From assembly GCA_017625275.1 (NCBI GenBank), contig JAGALI010000062.1, positions 1 to 16,022 on the forward strand: DNA of 16,022 nucleotides. Reading direction: 5' to 3'. Positions within the stretch are counted from its first letter, which is position 1; the number at the start of each line of letters is the position of its first letter. The notes beneath the pieces were generated by a model, which saw nothing but the letters and a program-made list of their open reading frames with translations, did not search any database and was not told where the DNA came from. This stretch comes from Clostridia bacterium. GTDB taxonomy: Bacteria > Bacillota > Clostridia > Oscillospirales > CAG-272. The translations under genes were made by a program, and so were the position numbers. Below, piece by piece: positions 15,504-16,022 of the stretch.

Positions 15504-16022
15504 CTATTTTATTTCTTTTGCCAAAACAACTAAAAATATAAGGTTAAATATAGCAAGCGAGGCGACAACAAGGTCGGAAATCTGCCACATTGTAGCACTT
15601 GAAATGATTGCTGAAATAACACATACACTGAAGAAAATTGCAGAATAAGCTAAAAAAGCAAAGCGAGAGCGCGATAAAAATCGAAGAGACGTGCTTCCAT
15701 AATAGAATTGACACGATACAGTTGCAAGGGCAAATAGTATACAAGAAAAGGCGATAAAAAATCTTCCAAAATTGCCAAGGAGCTTGCCATAGGAATTAAT
15801 TGCCAAAAGTATAGGATTTTGCTCACCTGTGTCGGCAATTAGTATAACAAGAGCGGTAACAAAGCATAAAACTATTGTGTCCCAAAACACCTCAAATATA
15901 CCAAGACACCCTTGAGAGTGAGGGGAAAGAGAGGACGAGGCATGTGCAATTGTTGCCGTGCCACAGCCCGCCTCGTTTGATAAAAGTCCACGAGTAAAGC
16001 CGTAACGAATGGCACTAGAAAT
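15504..16022 (-). CDS. AGCS-family sodium:alanine/glycine symporter, C-terminal part
   Basis: The frame is open from the TAG at 15504-15506 to the right edge, giving 172 residues; the N-terminal majority lies outside. The fragment begins with an AGCS hallmark block, RGLLSNEAGCGTATIAHASS (residues 11-30 of the fragment), the family's RG(L/F)xSNEAGxGSAPIAHA motif lining the substrate/sodium site, and continues with GIFEVFWDTIVLCFVTALVI. After it come about three further hydrophobic helices and a short cytoplasmic tail ending in KEIK. The family imports alanine or glycine with Na+ across the cytoplasmic membrane. The internal GTG at 15890 is not the start, because the motif lies upstream of it in the same frame. 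Only a weak stem (TCAG/CTGA) followed by T7 follows the gene, so termination is uncertain. Confidence 0.88.
   Translation of the reverse strand: MSSAIRYGFTRGLLSNEAGCGTATIAHASSSLSPHSQGCLGIFEVFWDTIVLCFVTALVILIADTGEQNPILLAINSYGKLLGNFGRFFIAFSCILFALATVSCQFYYGSTSLRFLSRSRFAFLAYSAIFFSVCVISAIISSATMWQISDLVVASLAIFNLIFLVVLAKEIK

Noticed and set aside
15504..15890. A complete 128-residue membrane protein starting at the GTG at 15890
   Set aside because: The same frame is open to the window edge and encodes the AGCS hallmark SNEAGCGTATIAHA upstream, so the gene is a truncated symporter, not a small protein.

Overview
The window comes from an AT-rich, low-GC Gram-positive type genome, most likely an anaerobic gut or rumen Clostridia-like Bacillota. 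The evidence is the AAGGAG-type ribosome sites, sigma-A promoters with extended -10 elements, strong hairpin plus T-tract terminators, a UPF0735-type ACT protein, and glycoside hydrolases resembling those of gut Firmicutes. No mobile element, tRNA, rRNA or CRISPR array was seen.

Region 1 (1-3718) is a threonine/aspartate-family biosynthesis locus. Homoserine dehydrogenase (hom) and aspartate kinase (lysC, cut by the left edge) run leftward. Threonine synthase (thrC) and a small HTH/ACT regulatory protein run rightward. The two units diverge from a 105-nt gap in which two good promoters overlap at their -10 boxes, so polymerase probably cannot occupy both at once. The hom product has no C-terminal ACT domain, while a free-standing ACT protein follows thrC.

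Region 2 (3719-4099) holds a compact one-gene unit: an A/T-rich UP-like tract, a TTGACA-N17-TAAAAT extended -10 promoter, a strong ribosome site, a 54-codon peptide gene and a perfect 11-bp terminator. The peptide has a leader-like acidic N-terminus and a Gly/Ser/Thr/Asn-rich C-terminus. It is the least explained and probably most strongly expressed item here.

Region 3 (4068-12208) is a glycan-degradation locus of two divergent operons around a 172-nt control region. Leftward are a heparinase II/III-like lyase and a GH92 enzyme; the GH92 general-acid Glu position appears to be Gln. Rightward are a GH95 alpha-L-fucosidase-like enzyme and a GH78 alpha-L-rhamnosidase-like enzyme. None has a signal peptide, so all four should act in the cytoplasm on imported oligosaccharides. 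A perfect 11+2+11 palindrome sits almost exactly midway between the two promoters and is the obvious operator. No transporter or regulator for this locus lies inside the window.

Region 4 (12209-16022) runs leftward. It has a 1030-residue fused ATPase-permease of the MacB/FtsX type with a very large extracytoplasmic domain, its own strong promoter with nearby palindromes, and the C-terminal part of an AGCS-family sodium:amino-acid symporter cut by the right edge.
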